64,000 nucleotides of DNA from Sphingomonadales bacterium (GCA_027483465.1 JAIXUQ010000034.1:62001-126000), one strand, 5' to 3'; shown: positions 41,019-50,987, counted from the first letter of the stretch. The notes: generated by a model from the sequence alone, not told the origin. A program made the numbers and translations.

Positions 41019-42163
41019 ACCCGCTGCCGCTGCTGGAACAGCCGGGGCTGCTCTTCACCCTGGCCACCTTCATCCCGATGATCGCGGTGCTGGTGGTGGT
41101 GCACGAAGGCGGGCATTTCCTGGCCGGCCGGCTGTTTGGCGCCAAGATCGAGGCCTTTGCCTTTGGCTTTGGCCGCGAACTGCTGGGCTGGACCGATGGG
41201 CGCGGCGTGCGCTGGCGGGTGAATGCCATCCCGCTGGGCGGCTATGTGAAGTTTGTTGGCGACATGAACGAGGCCAGCCAGGTCGATCCGGCGGTGATGG
41301 CCTTGCCGGAGCGTGAGCGGCGCGGCCTGTTTGCCTTCCTGCCGCTGTGGCAGCGCGCCATCATCGTGGCAGCCGGCCCGTTCATCAATTTCCTGTTTGC
41401 CGTGGTGATCCTGGCCGGGTTCAACCTCGCCTATGGCCATCCGGCCTCCCCGCCGGTGGCGGAAATGGTGCTGGAAAACAGCCCCGCCGCCCGCGCCGGC
41501 ATCCAGCCCGGAGACCGGATCCTGCGCATCAACGGCAAGGCGGTGGAGCGGTACGAGCAGATCGTTGCCGAGGTGAAGACCGGCGTGGGCCAGCCGATCG
41601 CGCTGCACGTGGCGCGCGCCGGCCGCGAACTGGATTTGGTGGTGCAGCCGGCGATGGTGGAGAGCATCGACAATTTCGGCAACCGCAGCCGCCACCCGCA
41701 GATCGGCATTTCCAGCCATTCCAAGGTGGTGACGGCGGTGGGCCTGGGCGAGGCGGTGCGCTGGGCGCTGGTTGACACGTGGGATATCGTGCAGACCATC
41801 GGCCGCACGCTGCGCCAGGTGGTGGTGGGTGAGCGCTCGCTGGCCGAAATGGGCGGCCCGGTGAAGACCGCGCAGATCGCCGGCCAGCAGGCCAGCCTGG
41901 GCCCGATCGCGGCGATTGCCTTCATGGCCTTCTTCTCGATTAATCTGGGCTTCATCAATCTGCTGCCCATCCCCACGCTGGACGGAGGGCATCTTCTGCT
42001 CTACGGCATTGAGGCCGTCCGCCGGCAGCCGTTGGCAGAAAAGGTGCAGCAATGGGCCTTCATGTCGGGCTTTGCCGCCCTGATGTCGTTGATGGCCGTG
42101 CTGACCTGGCATGATTTCGGATCGGTGGGCCTGTGGGACCGCCTGTCCGCCCTGCTGGGTTGA
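41015..42163 (+). CDS. rseP: Site-2 protease RseP-type RIP metalloprotease
   Basis: Inner-membrane zinc protease that cleaves transmembrane anti-sigma factors or signal-peptide remnants. The HEGGH zinc motif (VVVHEGGHFLAGRL) lies in the first membrane helix, with the third ligand region LLPIPTLDGGHLLLYGIE near the C-terminus. One PDZ-like domain lies between (ENSPAARAGIQPGDRILRIN). 382 aa. The location between dxr and bamA is the classic order. Confidence 0.96.
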   Translation: MNPLPLLEQPGLLFTLATFIPMIAVLVVVHEGGHFLAGRLFGAKIEAFAFGFGRELLGWTDGRGVRWRVNAIPLGGYVKFVGDMNEASQVDPAVMALPERERRGLFAFLPLWQRAIIVAAGPFINFLFAVVILAGFNLAYGHPASPPVAEMVLENSPAARAGIQPGDRILRINGKAVERYEQIVAEVKTGVGQPIALHVARAGRELDLVVQPAMVESIDNFGNRSRHPQIGISSHSKVVTAVGLGEAVRWALVDTWDIVQTIGRTLRQVVVGERSLAEMGGPVKTAQIAGQQASLGPIAAIAFMAFFSINLGFINLLPIPTLDGGHLLLYGIEAVRRQPLAEKVQQWAFMSGFAALMSLMAVLTWHDFGSVGLWDRLSALLG

Positions 42164-42251
42164 ACGGCGGCTTGGCCGGGGCCGCAGGAATGGGCACTGC
42201 ACCGCCGGCCGAACCGGCGGGCACAAGAGTGAGACAGGACAAGTGGGGTTG

Positions 42252-44870
42252 ATGGACGCAAGCCAGGTGAAGCCGGCGAGGAGCAGCGCAGGGGTGATCC
42301 GCCCGCTGTCGCTGCTGCTGTTGACAACCGCACTGGCCAGCCCGGCCACCGGCCAGCAGCGCCGCCGCGCCCCCGAAGCCGCGCCGGCCCGCCCGTCGGC
42401 CGAGGCCGAGGCCCGCGCCGCCGAAAGCCGCAACGCCAGCGCGCTGCCGGCCACCGCCGCCAATGCCGGCGTGGTGCGTTCGGTGGTGGTGCGCGGCACC
42501 GAGCGGCTGGAGCCGGAGACCGTGCGCTCCTATCTCAACCTCGCCATCGGTGACCGCTATGACCGCGATGCGCTCGATACCGCGCTGAAGGCGCTCTATG
42601 CCTCCGAACTGTTTGCCGATGCCACCATCCGCGATGACAATGGCGTCCTCACCGTTGAGGTGAAGGAAAATCCGGTGATCAACCGGATCATCGTCGAAGG
42701 CGCCAAGCGGGTGAAGGAAGACAAGATCCGCGAGGAAATCCGGCTGGCGCCGCGGCAGATCTTCACCCGTTCAAAGGCGCGCGCCGATCTGGCCCGCATC
42801 CTCGAACTCTATCGCCGTGGCGGCCGCTTTGCCGCCAGCGTGGAGCCCAAGATCGTCCAGCTTGAGCAGAACCGCGTCGACGTGGTGTTCGAGATCAACG
42901 AGGGCGCCAAATCCAAGATCCGCCAGATCAACATCCTGGGCAATGCCAAGTTCAAGGAAGGCGAGATCCGCAAGCAGATGGCCTCCAAGCAGGCCCGCGC
43001 CTGGCGCTTCTTCACCTCCAACGACACCTATGACCCTGATCGCCTGGCCTATGACCAGCAGAAATTGCGGCAATATTATCTCACCCAGGGCTATGCCGAT
43101 TTCCGTGTCTCCTCGGTGGTGGCGGAGCTGACGCCCGACAAGAAGGACTTCATCGTCACCTATGTGGTGGAGGAGGGCGAGCGCTACAAGTTCGGCAAGG
43201 TCGAGCTGGAAAGCCAGCTGCGCGACGTGAAGGCCAAGGAATTCAAGCCGATCATCCGCATCAAGGAGGGTGACTGGTACGATGCGCAGAAGATCGAGAA
43301 CACGGTCGAGACGCTGAGCGAGACCGCCGGCCTTTTGGGCTATGCCTTTGCCGACGTGCGCCCGCAGTTCGAGCGCAACAAGGACGAGCTGAAGATGAAC
43401 GTCACCTTCCAGGTGGCGGAGGTGCCGCGCGTGTATGTGGAGCGCGTGGCCATCAACGGCAACACCATCACGCAGGACAATGTGATCCGGCGCGAATTCC
43501 GCCTGGTGGAAGGCGATGCCTTCAACTCGATCAAGGTGAAGCGTTCGAAGGACCGCTTGCTCGGCCTGGGCTATTTCCAGGAAAAGCTGGACATCGAGCA
43601 GAAGCCCGGCACCACGCCCGACCGCATCATCCTCGAAACCAATGTGCAGGAACGGCCCACCGGCGAACTGCAATTGTCGGCCGGTTTTTCCAGCATCGAA
43701 CGCTTCATCTTCTCGGCCAGCGTGCGCCAGCGCAATTTCCGCGGCCGCGGCCAGGAAATCCGCCTGTCGGGCAATATCTCCAGCTTCGCCCGTTCGGTGG
43801 AGGCCGGCTTCACCGAACCCTATCTGTGGGGCCGCAACCTGGCGCTGGGCTTTGACGTGTTCCGGCGCGATTTCCGCTCGTTCCGCTTCACCGGCAACAA
43901 CACGCGCGACACCACCTACACCCAGGTTTCCACCGGCTTCCAGGTGCGCACCGGCTTCTCGATCACCGAATTCTGGGCGGCCTCGCTGCGCTATGGCCTC
44001 AGCCGCGAGGAAATCGGGCTGGATCAGGCGACCTTCTTCACCAACGGCGTGTGCGATCCGCTGCGCGCCGGCCGCTTCCTGTGCGAGCAGTTGGGCAACC
44101 GCACGGTGTCGACCATCGGCTATTCGCTGATCTTCAACAGCCTCAACAACGTGCGCCTGCCGTCGGCCGGGCAGCGCTTCACCTTCAGCCAGGATCTGGC
44201 CGGCGTGCCGGTGGGCATCAAGTTCCTGACCACGCGCGCCAATTATGATTTCTTCACGCCGCTGTTCGGGTCGGGCTTCGTGCTCAACATCGGCGGCGAG
44301 GGCGGCTATGTGACCGGCTATTCCGGGCAGGACGTGATCCTGACCAACCGCTTCTTCCTGGGCCAGCCGCAGTTCCGCGGCTTCAACATCCGCGGCGTGG
44401 GCCCGCGCGTGCTGCGCCGGCCGCTCAATCTGGATGGCACGGTGGTGGCCGATCGCCGGCAGGCGCTGGACGACGCGCTGGGCGGCCGCGCCTATTATCT
44501 GGCGCGCGCCGAAATCCGCATTCCGATCGGTTCGGCCGGTTCGGAACTGGGTCTGCGGCCGTCGATCTTTGCCGATGTGGGTGCGCTGTGGAGCCTCAGG
44601 GCGCCCACGCTCACCTGCCAGAACGGCCCGAACGTGGTGGCGCCGCGCGTGGCCGGGCAAACCGCACCCTGCCTCGCGACCGATGGTGTCTCCTCGGGCT
44701 TTGTCGAGGAATATCTGGGGAATACGCCGAAACCGCGCGTTTCGGTGGGTATCGGGGTCAACTGGAATTCGCCGTTCGGGCCGTTCCGGTTCGATCTTGC
44801 CAAGGCACTCGTCACCCAGCCGGGCGACGATCCGCAATTGTTCCAATTCAACGTAGGGACCGCATTCTGA
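42252..44870 (+). CDS. bamA: Outer membrane protein assembly factor BamA
   Basis: Central pore of the BAM complex, which inserts beta-barrel proteins into the outer membrane. The ATG at 42252 gives a signal sequence (VIRPLSLLLLTTALASPATG) followed by an Ala/Arg-rich linker, then about five POTRA repeats (residues ~75-450, e.g. VVRGTERLEPETVRSYLNL and ILGNAKFKEGEIRKQM), then a 16-strand barrel ending in Phe (FNVGTAF). The loop-6 motif is QFRGFNIRGVGPR. 872 aa, full length. The stop overlaps skp by one base. Confidence 0.97.
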   Translation: MDASQVKPARSSAGVIRPLSLLLLTTALASPATGQQRRRAPEAAPARPSAEAEARAAESRNASALPATAANAGVVRSVVVRGTERLEPETVRSYLNLAIGDRYDRDALDTALKALYASELFADATIRDDNGVLTVEVKENPVINRIIVEGAKRVKEDKIREEIRLAPRQIFTRSKARADLARILELYRRGGRFAASVEPKIVQLEQNRVDVVFEINEGAKSKIRQINILGNAKFKEGEIRKQMASKQARAWRFFTSNDTYDPDRLAYDQQKLRQYYLTQGYADFRVSSVVAELTPDKKDFIVTYVVEEGERYKFGKVELESQLRDVKAKEFKPIIRIKEGDWYDAQKIENTVETLSETAGLLGYAFADVRPQFERNKDELKMNVTFQVAEVPRVYVERVAINGNTITQDNVIRREFRLVEGDAFNSIKVKRSKDRLLGLGYFQEKLDIEQKPGTTPDRIILETNVQERPTGELQLSAGFSSIERFIFSASVRQRNFRGRGQEIRLSGNISSFARSVEAGFTEPYLWGRNLALGFDVFRRDFRSFRFTGNNTRDTTYTQVSTGFQVRTGFSITEFWAASLRYGLSREEIGLDQATFFTNGVCDPLRAGRFLCEQLGNRTVSTIGYSLIFNSLNNVRLPSAGQRFTFSQDLAGVPVGIKFLTTRANYDFFTPLFGSGFVLNIGGEGGYVTGYSGQDVILTNRFFLGQPQFRGFNIRGVGPRVLRRPLNLDGTVVADRRQALDDALGGRAYYLARAEIRIPIGSAGSELGLRPSIFADVGALWSLRAPTLTCQNGPNVVAPRVAGQTAPCLATDGVSSGFVEEYLGNTPKPRVSVGIGVNWNSPFGPFRFDLAKALVTQPGDDPQLFQFNVGTAF

Positions 44871-45499
44871 TGAAGAAGATGTTGATGGCGCTGGCGCTGG
44901 CCGGCGCGGCCCTTCCGGCCTTTGCCCCGGCCGCGGCGCAGCAACTGCCGCCGGCCGTGATCGTGCTGGTAGACCTGGCCGAAATGATCGACACCTCGGC
45001 CGCCGCCAAGGCCGCCGCGGTGGAACTGAAGCCCAAGGCCGATGCGCTGCAATCGCGGCTGGGCACGCTGCGCACCAGCCTGCAGGCCGAGGAAAAGACC
45101 CTGCGCGATACCCAGCCGCAACAGGGCGCCCCGCAGGCCGCCGTGCAGGCCTGGCAGGCCAAGGTGGTGGAATTCCAGAACCGCCAGCAGCAGGCCGAAC
45201 AGGAAGTGCAGCGCCGCCAGCAGGAAATCGAAACCTCGCGGCAGTGGATCATCAAGCAGATCAACGATGCGGCCCAGCCGATCATCGGCCAGATCATGCG
45301 CGAACGCGGCGCCACCATCGCCATGGACGAGCGCGCCACCCTGCAGCACACCCCGGCCGTTGACATCACCGCCGACGTGATCGCCCGCCTGGACAAGGCG
45401 CTGCCCAAGGTCTCGATCACGCCGCCGGCCCCGCCCGCCGCGCCGGCCCCGGCCGCCCCGGCCCCCGCCGCGCCGCCGGCCGCGCCGCCCCGTCGCTGA
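44870..45499 (+). CDS. skp: OmpH/Skp-family periplasmic chaperone
   Basis: Holds unfolded outer-membrane proteins in transit to BAM. The ATG overlapping the bamA stop gives the signal peptide [20 protein letters not shown]. Residues ~35-185 have the Skp organisation: a short strand ([12 protein letters not shown]), a long Gln-rich coiled-coil ([20 protein letters not shown]), and a return helix. The tail is a Pro/Ala repeat ([18 protein letters not shown]) not typical of enteric Skp. 209 aa; overlaps fabZ by one base. Confidence 0.9.
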   Translation: MKKMLMALALAGAALPAFAPAAAQQLPPAVIVLVDLAEMIDTSAAAKAAAVELKPKADALQSRLGTLRTSLQAEEKTLRDTQPQQGAPQAAVQAWQAKVVEFQNRQQQAEQEVQRRQQEIETSRQWIIKQINDAAQPIIGQIMRERGATIAMDERATLQHTPAVDITADVIARLDKALPKVSITPPAPPAAPAPAAPAPAAPPAAPPRR

Positions 45500-45978
45500 T
45501 GAGTGAGGCGATGACGCAAAGCGTGGCCACCGCTGATGTGCTGGCGGTGATGGCGCTGCTGCCGCACCGCTTTCCGATGCTGCTGGTTGACCGGGTGATC
45601 GACATGATCCCCGGTCAATCCGCCACCGGCATCAAGGCGGTGACGATCAACGAGCCCTTTTTCGCCGGGCATTTCCCGGCCCGGCCGATCATGCCGGGCG
45701 TGTTGATCGTGGAGGCGCTGGCGCAGACCGCCGGCGTGCTGGCCATCCACAGCGCCCGCGCCAAGGAACCGGCAGCGGGGGACAAGCTCGTCTATTTCAT
45801 GGCGATCGAGAATGCCAAGTTCCGCACCCCGGTGGAGCCAGGCTGCATCCTGCATCTGAAGGTGCAGGTGGTGCAGGATCGCGGCCGCGTCGCCAAGTTC
45901 AGCGGCCGGGCCGAGGTGGACGGCAAGCTGGCGGCCGAGGTGAATTTCACCGCCATGATCGCCGATCCGCCGGCCTGA
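45499..45978 (+). CDS. fabZ: 3-hydroxyacyl-ACP dehydratase FabZ
   Basis: Dehydrates 3-hydroxyacyl-ACP in fatty-acid elongation. The catalytic His is in [20 protein letters not shown] and the Glu in [26 protein letters not shown] is the usual start motif. 159 aa with a short N-terminal extension. In LPS-making relatives lpxD lies just upstream and lpxA just downstream; here fabZ directly follows skp and is followed by an unrelated small exported protein. Confidence 0.97.
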   Translation: MSEAMTQSVATADVLAVMALLPHRFPMLLVDRVIDMIPGQSATGIKAVTINEPFFAGHFPARPIMPGVLIVEALAQTAGVLAIHSARAKEPAAGDKLVYFMAIENAKFRTPVEPGCILHLKVQVVQDRGRVAKFSGRAEVDGKLAAEVNFTAMIADPPA

Positions 45979-46045
45979 ACCGGGCCGCACCGCCCCTTGC
46001 GTGGCGCGGCGGCCGCCCCCACATTGGGGAGGCAAGGAGCTTTGC

Positions 46046-46492
46046 ATGATCGCTGCCCTCGTCGCCGCTGCCATTCTTTCCGCCAGCCAGTTCGCCGCCA
46101 GCGTGCAGGCGCAAAGCCCGCGCGCGGCGGTGGCCCAACTGGTCGCCGGTGGGGACTGGCCGCGCGTGATGGCGGGCATCCGCGGCGGCGCGGCCGATTG
46201 GATCGCGCTGGCGCCGGAACTGGCGGCCGGGGCCGATGCCACCCGCGGCGCGGAATTGACCGCGGCGCTGGCCGCCGCCCTGCCGCGCGCGCCGGCCGAA
46301 GTGCTGGGCGTGATCGATCTGCGGCGCGGGCCGGTGCTGGGCGTTCAGATGGTGTGTGCAGCGCCTGTCGCGTCCGGACCGGCGGCGGTGAGCGATGTGC
46401 GCGAGGCGCTTGATCTGCTGCCCGATGTGGCGGCCGTGGGCCGGGCCAAGGCGCTGTGCCTCAAGGAACTGGCGCTGGCGGCGGCGCGATAG
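46046..46492 (+). CDS. Small exported protein, unknown function
   Basis: The ATG at 46046 has GGCAAGGAGC upstream and gives a short signal-like helix (MIAALVAAAILSASQFAASV). The mature ~125 residues are Ala-rich and helical with two Cys (MVCAAP near residue 108 and KALCLKE near 139) that could form a disulfide. I do not recognise a family. Its 3' end overlaps the convergent DMT transporter gene by 32 bases. Confidence 0.6.
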   Translation: MIAALVAAAILSASQFAASVQAQSPRAAVAQLVAGGDWPRVMAGIRGGAADWIALAPELAAGADATRGAELTAALAAALPRAPAEVLGVIDLRRGPVLGVQMVCAAPVASGPAAVSDVREALDLLPDVAAVGRAKALCLKELALAAAR

Positions 46493-47369
46493 CCGGCCTG
46501 GGTGCCGGTTTCGGGGTTTTGGCCGCCCACAGGCAGGCGCCGGCAATGATCACCGCCCCGGCCAGCGTGCTGAGTGCCACCGCTTCGTCAAACAGCAGCC
46601 AGCCAAACAGGGCGGCCCAGGGCAGGGCGCTATACTCCATCACCGCCGAAATCTGCGCCTCCAGATGGACATAGCCGCGCGCCATCAACTGCACCCCGAT
46701 GTTGCCGGCGAGGCCGGTGGCCAGCATCCAGCCCAGATCGGTGGGGCCGGGCAGGGCGGTGGCGGTGAAGGCCACCGGGCTGAGCCACAGCATCGGCACC
46801 ACGGCGGCGATCAGCGTGATCACCGTGGCGCCATCGGCCGCCGCGCGTGACCGCATGATGACGGCGGACGCGGCATAGAGGATGGCCGCCACCACCGCCG
46901 CCAGCGCCGCCAGCAGCGACCCGCCCGACAGATCGGGTATGCCGCCCACTGTGACCAGCACCCCGCCAAAGCCGACCACGCCGGCCGCGACATAGCGCGG
47001 TTGCACCGCCTCGCCCAGATAGAGGCGGGCCATGAACGGCACCACCAGCGGGCCGACGAAGGTGAGGGTGAGCACCAGCGCCAGCGGCAGCATGGTGATC
47101 GACCAGAAGAAGGCCAGCGCCATCACCGCCAGCAGCGATCCGCGCACCACATTGGGCAACAGCCCGCCTGGCGCCACCCACGGCCGGCCCTGCCATTGCC
47201 ACACCACCAGGGCGATCAGCGTGCCGCTGGCATAGCGGCCAAAGGTGGCCAGCGGCGCCCCGTGGCGCAGCGCCAGCCATTTCATCAGCGCATCCAGCAC
47301 GCACAGGGCGCCGATGCCGGACAGCACCAGCATGATGGCAGCAAGGCGCGAGGGCGCAGCGGTGGACAT
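46461..47369 (-). CDS. DMT-superfamily (EamA) transporter
   Basis: A 302 aa inner-membrane protein with about ten hydrophobic helices arranged as two EamA repeats (first ending near MARLYLGEAVQP, second near WAALFGWLLFDEAVALSTLAGAVIIAG). EamA proteins export small metabolites; the substrate cannot be told from sequence. A Pro-rich tail (PAPRPAIAPPPAPVP) ends it. It lies 32 bases after the M20 peptidase gene on the same strand. Confidence 0.9.
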   Translation of the reverse strand: MSTAAPSRLAAIMLVLSGIGALCVLDALMKWLALRHGAPLATFGRYASGTLIALVVWQWQGRPWVAPGGLLPNVVRGSLLAVMALAFFWSITMLPLALVLTLTFVGPLVVPFMARLYLGEAVQPRYVAAGVVGFGGVLVTVGGIPDLSGGSLLAALAAVVAAILYAASAVIMRSRAAADGATVITLIAAVVPMLWLSPVAFTATALPGPTDLGWMLATGLAGNIGVQLMARGYVHLEAQISAVMEYSALPWAALFGWLLFDEAVALSTLAGAVIIAGACLWAAKTPKPAPRPAIAPPPAPVP

Positions 47370-47401
47370 CAGCCGGCCTTAGCCGCGGGGAGCGCAGGCG
47401 T

Positions 47402-48631
47402 CTACCGGCCCAGCCGGCGGATCAGGCTGGCAGCCAGATAAAGGCGTGACGGCACCGCATCGAGATAGACATATTCGGCATCGGTGGTGTGATAGCCGGC
47501 GCCGGGCAGGCCCAGCGCCTCCAGCACCGGCACGCCGGCCAGGGCGGCAAAGGCGGCATCGGTGCCGCCGCCGGTGCGCGGCAGCAGCTTCAGCTTCTTG
47601 CCCAGCCGGGCATAGGTGGCCTGGGCTTCCTCGATCAGCGCCATGCTGGCCGGCGTCACGTTGAACGGCGGCCGGTTCAGCCGCACCTCGAAATTCACCA
47701 CCGCGCCGGGCTGGGCCGGGGTGGCCAGCCGCTGCGCCAGCGCCTGCTTGAACGGTTCGAATTCCGCCATGTCGATGATGCGCAGATCGCCGATCAGGGT
47801 GATGCTGTCGGGGATGATGTTGCGCACGCCGCGATCCTGGTTCACCACCGTCCAGTTGAAGCGCAGCTTGCCGGGCCCCTGATCCAGATCGCGGGTGGCG
47901 GCAATCACATGCGCGGCTTCGGCCAGGGCGTTGATGCCGCTTTCGGGCGCGGCCCCGGCATGGGCGGATTTGCCCTTGATGGTGACGATCACCGTGTTGG
48001 TGCCCGATGTGCCGTTCGACAGGGCTTCGGGATAGCCGGTCGGCTCAAAGCTGAGCACGGCCGATTTGCCCTTTGACAATTCGGTGATGATCGGGCCGGA
48101 GCCCAGCGAGCCGCGCTCCTCGTCGGTGTTGATGGCGACGGTCAGTTCCGCATAGTCGCGCGGGCTGAGCAGGCCCAAGGTGTGCAGGATCAGCGCCACG
48201 CCGCCCTTGTCGTCGGCCACGCCGGGGCCATAGGCCAGTTGCCCCTGCGCGCTGCCGACCAGCTTGAACGGCGCCCGCGCGAGCGCGCCGCGCTGATACA
48301 CCGTGTCCATGTGGGCAATCAGCAGGATCTTGCCGGTGCCCTTGCCCTGCCAGCGCGCCACGATGATGTCCCCCACCGTGTCACCCAGCGGCTTCACCCG
48401 TTCGGTCTTGCCGCCGGCGGCGGCCAACCGCTCCTCCAGCAATTTGCCCATCGCCGCCAGGCCGTCGGCATCGCCGGTGCCGGTTTCGATTTCCACCAGG
48501 GCTTGCAGGGTCTTGGTCAGGGCCGGGGCTTCGGCCGTGGCGGCTTTCAGCAGGGCAGCATCAGGCTTGGGCGGCTGCGCCCAGGCTGTCGTGGCAATCA
48601 GGGCCAGCATGGCCACCAATGCGCTTTTCAT
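47402..48631 (-). CDS. Exported M20 metallopeptidase (glutamate carboxypeptidase/CPG2-like)
   Basis: Zinc exopeptidase of the M20 family. The start was set at MKSALVAMLALIATTAWAQ, a signal peptide with GGGGAG upstream; the track start 174 bases earlier lies in mobA territory. Motifs: LLIAHMDTVY and GPGVADDKGG (metal and catalytic residues), INTDEERGSLGS, SFEPTGYPEA, KGKSAHAGAAPESGINA (dimerisation-domain His) and RTGGGTDAAF. 409 aa. The closest general type is carboxypeptidase G2, which removes C-terminal glutamate; actual substrate unknown. Confidence 0.88.
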   Translation of the reverse strand: MKSALVAMLALIATTAWAQPPKPDAALLKAATAEAPALTKTLQALVEIETGTGDADGLAAMGKLLEERLAAAGGKTERVKPLGDTVGDIIVARWQGKGTGKILLIAHMDTVYQRGALARAPFKLVGSAQGQLAYGPGVADDKGGVALILHTLGLLSPRDYAELTVAINTDEERGSLGSGPIITELSKGKSAVLSFEPTGYPEALSNGTSGTNTVIVTIKGKSAHAGAAPESGINALAEAAHVIAATRDLDQGPGKLRFNWTVVNQDRGVRNIIPDSITLIGDLRIIDMAEFEPFKQALAQRLATPAQPGAVVNFEVRLNRPPFNVTPASMALIEEAQATYARLGKKLKLLPRTGGGTDAAFAALAGVPVLEALGLPGAGYHTTDAEYVYLDAVPSRLYLAASLIRRLGR

Positions 48632-48674
48632 TCGTTTCTCCCCACGGGGCAGGATAGCGGCCCGCGGGGAATTG

Positions 48675-49187
48675 TCATCCCTTGAATTGCGGCGGCAGAT
48701 CGGCCGGGCTGTTGATATTGGGCAGGGGCCCCAAATCGACGGCGCGGGCGCCCACGGCAACCACCCATTGCTGCACCCGCCGGCCACCCGCTGCCAGAAA
48801 TTCATCCAGCCCGGCCGCCAGCGTGGCGGGCCACAGGCCGATCAGCGGCTGACCCATAGCGTGGGCGGGCGCGGCACCAAGCCGGGCCAGCCAGTCCGGC
48901 GGCAGGCCAGGCGAGTCCACCGGCAGGCTGGCCACATGGCTGAAGCCATGGGCCGCGGCATGGTGCAGCCCGGCGTTGAGCCCGCCCAGCGGGCCAAGGC
49001 CGGCGGCCGGCCGATCAGGCAGGGCCAGCACGCCCGGCCATGCCCGCCCGGCCACGGCCACCTGGTCACACCCGGCCAGCGCGGCGAGGGCATGGGCGAT
49101 CAGCGGCCGGCCATCCCAGGGCTCCACCGCCTTGTCCCGCCCGAAACGGCGCGACTGGCCGCCGGCGAGAACAAGGCCGAGCAGCAT
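48675..49187 (-). CDS. mobA: Molybdenum cofactor guanylyltransferase
   Basis: Adds GMP to molybdopterin to form the guanine-dinucleotide cofactor. The nucleotide-binding N-terminus LGLVLAGGQSRRFGRDKA is characteristic, followed by GLGPLGGLNAGL and the metal-site SLPVDSPGLPP (usually CDxP; here VDSP). At 170 aa it is somewhat shorter than enteric MobA (~194 aa). No other molybdopterin genes are nearby. Confidence 0.88.
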   Translation of the reverse strand: MLLGLVLAGGQSRRFGRDKAVEPWDGRPLIAHALAALAGCDQVAVAGRAWPGVLALPDRPAAGLGPLGGLNAGLHHAAAHGFSHVASLPVDSPGLPPDWLARLGAAPAHAMGQPLIGLWPATLAAGLDEFLAAGGRRVQQWVVAVGARAVDLGPLPNINSPADLPPQFKG

Positions 49188-49202
49188 CGCGCGGCGGCGG
49201 GC

Positions 49203-49820
49203 TCAGCCCGGCCGGGTGGCGAGATCGGCCACCGCGTCCAGCACGACGCCGGCGGCCTCGCTGCCCTTCTGGCTCAGCCGGCAACTGAAATCATAGGGAT
49301 AGTCATCCGGATTGAACTGCGGCTTCACCCGGCGGGCCTGCGCGTCAAAGCGGGTTGGCGCCGGATCGGTGGCGGCGGTGAAATCCTGCCGCCATTGGTC
49401 GATCCTGCGCTCCCCACAGTTGAGCAGGCCGGCCTTTTCCAGCTCCAGATAGACGGCCAGACGATCCGCAGCCGGCAAGGACAGCGTGTTGTTCAGCCCA
49501 TCCCGCACCGGCAGCACATTGGTGGCATCGTTCATCGCCAGCAATTGCCGCACCGCCGGTTTCGACAGGCCGCCCACCGCATCGGCCACTTCGGGATGGC
49601 CGGCCTTTTCCGCCGCTTCCCGGATTTTCAGGGAGAAACCGGCCCCGGATATTTCGGAGGCCTTGCTCACCATGGCCGGCAGATTGTCGGCCACCGCCAG
49701 CAGCGGCCGGAAGAACAGCGCGACCAGCGCCAACGTGATCAGCGGAATCGTGAGGGTCTGGATGGCGCGGGCGGCGCTTTCAAGCCGGGGAAAGCCGGGT
49801 GGGGCGGGATCGTCGGCCAT
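49203..49820 (-). CDS. Predicted single-pass membrane protein, unknown function
   Basis: A 205 aa protein with one hydrophobic helix at residues ~22-45 (LTIPLITLALVALFFRPLLAV) and a ~160 residue soluble part with no motif I recognise; it has two Cys (LLNCGERR and YDFSCRLSQ). It lies 3 bases after the isovaleryl-CoA dehydrogenase stop and 15 before mobA, so it is probably co-transcribed with ivd. Confidence 0.65.
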   Translation of the reverse strand: MADDPAPPGFPRLESAARAIQTLTIPLITLALVALFFRPLLAVADNLPAMVSKASEISGAGFSLKIREAAEKAGHPEVADAVGGLSKPAVRQLLAMNDATNVLPVRDGLNNTLSLPAADRLAVYLELEKAGLLNCGERRIDQWRQDFTAATDPAPTRFDAQARRVKPQFNPDDYPYDFSCRLSQKGSEAAGVVLDAVADLATRPG

Positions 49821-49823
49821 GGC

Positions 49824-50987
49824 TCATTTCGTCTCGTCAAACAGTTCGCGGCCGATCAGATAGCGGCGGATCTCGCTGGTGCCGGCGCCGATCTCATAGA
49901 GCTTGGCATCGCGCAGCAGCCGGCCGGTGGGATAATCATTGATATAGCCGTTGCCGCCGAGGCACTGGATCGCCTCCAGCGCCATCCAGGTCGCCTTTTC
50001 GGCGGAATAGAGGATGCAGCCGGCCGAATCCTTGCGGGTGGTCTCGCCGCGGTCACAGGCCTGGGCCACGGCATAGCTGTAGGCGCGTGCGGTGGAGAGG
50101 GCGACATACATGTCGGCCAATTTGCCCTGCATCAGCTGGAACTGGCCGATCGGCTGGCCAAACTGCTGGCGTTCATGGACATAGGGCACCACCACATCCA
50201 GGCAGGCCTGCATGATGCCGATGGGCCCGCCGCTGAGCACCACCCGCTCATAATCCAGCCCACTCATCAGCACGCGGGCGCCATTGCCCACGCCGCCCAG
50301 CACATGGTCGGCCGGCACGGTGCAATCCTCGAACACCAGTTCGCAGGTGTCAGAGCCGCGCATGCCCAGCTTGTCGAGCTTTTGCGCGGTGGAAAAGCCC
50401 TTCATGCCCTTTTCGATCAGGAAGGCGGTGACCCCGCGCGGGCCGGCGGCCATGTCGGTCTTGGCATAGACCACCAGGGTTTCGGCGTGCGGGCCGTTGG
50501 TGATCCACATCTTGTTGCCGTTCAGCACATAATCGCCGTTGCCCTGGATATCGGCGCGCAGCTTCATGCCGATGACGTCGCTGCCGGCACCGGGCTCCGA
50601 CATGGCGAGGCTGCCGACATGTTCGCCGCTGATCAGGCCAGGCAGATAGCGCGCCTTTTGTTCGGCGGTGCCCCAGCGGGCGATCTGGTTGATGCACAAA
50701 TTGGTGTGCGCGCCGTATGACAGGCCCACGCTGGCCGAAGCGCGCGACAATTCCTCCACCACGATGACATGGGCGAGATAGCCCAGGCCGGCGCCGCCAT
50801 CGGCCTCCGGCACGGTGATGCCGTGCAGGCCCAGTTCGCCCAGCTTCGGCCAGAGATCGCGCGGGAAACTGTTGCTGACATCGATCTCGGCGGCGCGCGG
50901 GGCGATTTCGGCGGCGGCAAAGGCCCGCACCGTATCGCGCAGCATCTCGATGGTGTCGCCATGGTCGAAGCGAAGCTGGCTGAGCAT
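49824..50987 (-). CDS. ivd: Isovaleryl-CoA dehydrogenase
   Basis: FAD enzyme of leucine breakdown: isovaleryl-CoA to 3-methylcrotonyl-CoA. The chosen start ([20 protein letters not shown]) gives 387 aa, the family length; an ATG three codons upstream abuts the AAGGA and is less likely, and the 772 aa track ORF is an artefact. Motifs: [49 protein letters not shown], the catalytic Glu in [20 protein letters not shown] (the IVD position) and [20 protein letters not shown]. The carboxylase and hydratase for the next steps lie at 52.9-57.7 kb, beyond an inserted plus-strand module. Confidence 0.94.
   Translation of the reverse strand: MLSQLRFDHGDTIEMLRDTVRAFAAAEIAPRAAEIDVSNSFPRDLWPKLGELGLHGITVPEADGGAGLGYLAHVIVVEELSRASASVGLSYGAHTNLCINQIARWGTAEQKARYLPGLISGEHVGSLAMSEPGAGSDVIGMKLRADIQGNGDYVLNGNKMWITNGPHAETLVVYAKTDMAAGPRGVTAFLIEKGMKGFSTAQKLDKLGMRGSDTCELVFEDCTVPADHVLGGVGNGARVLMSGLDYERVVLSGGPIGIMQACLDVVVPYVHERQQFGQPIGQFQLMQGKLADMYVALSTARAYSYAVAQACDRGETTRKDSAGCILYSAEKATWMALEAIQCLGGNGYINDYPTGRLLRDAKLYEIGAGTSEIRRYLIGRELFDETK

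Noticed and set aside
48303-50720. An 805-codon plus-strand ORF, and similar ones at 53550-55064, 56125-58095 and 58282-59871
   Set aside because: These are antisense shadows of the M20, mobA, ivd, mccA, mccB and acyl-CoA synthetase genes. Only the last 76 codons of 56125-58095 are real (rpmE).
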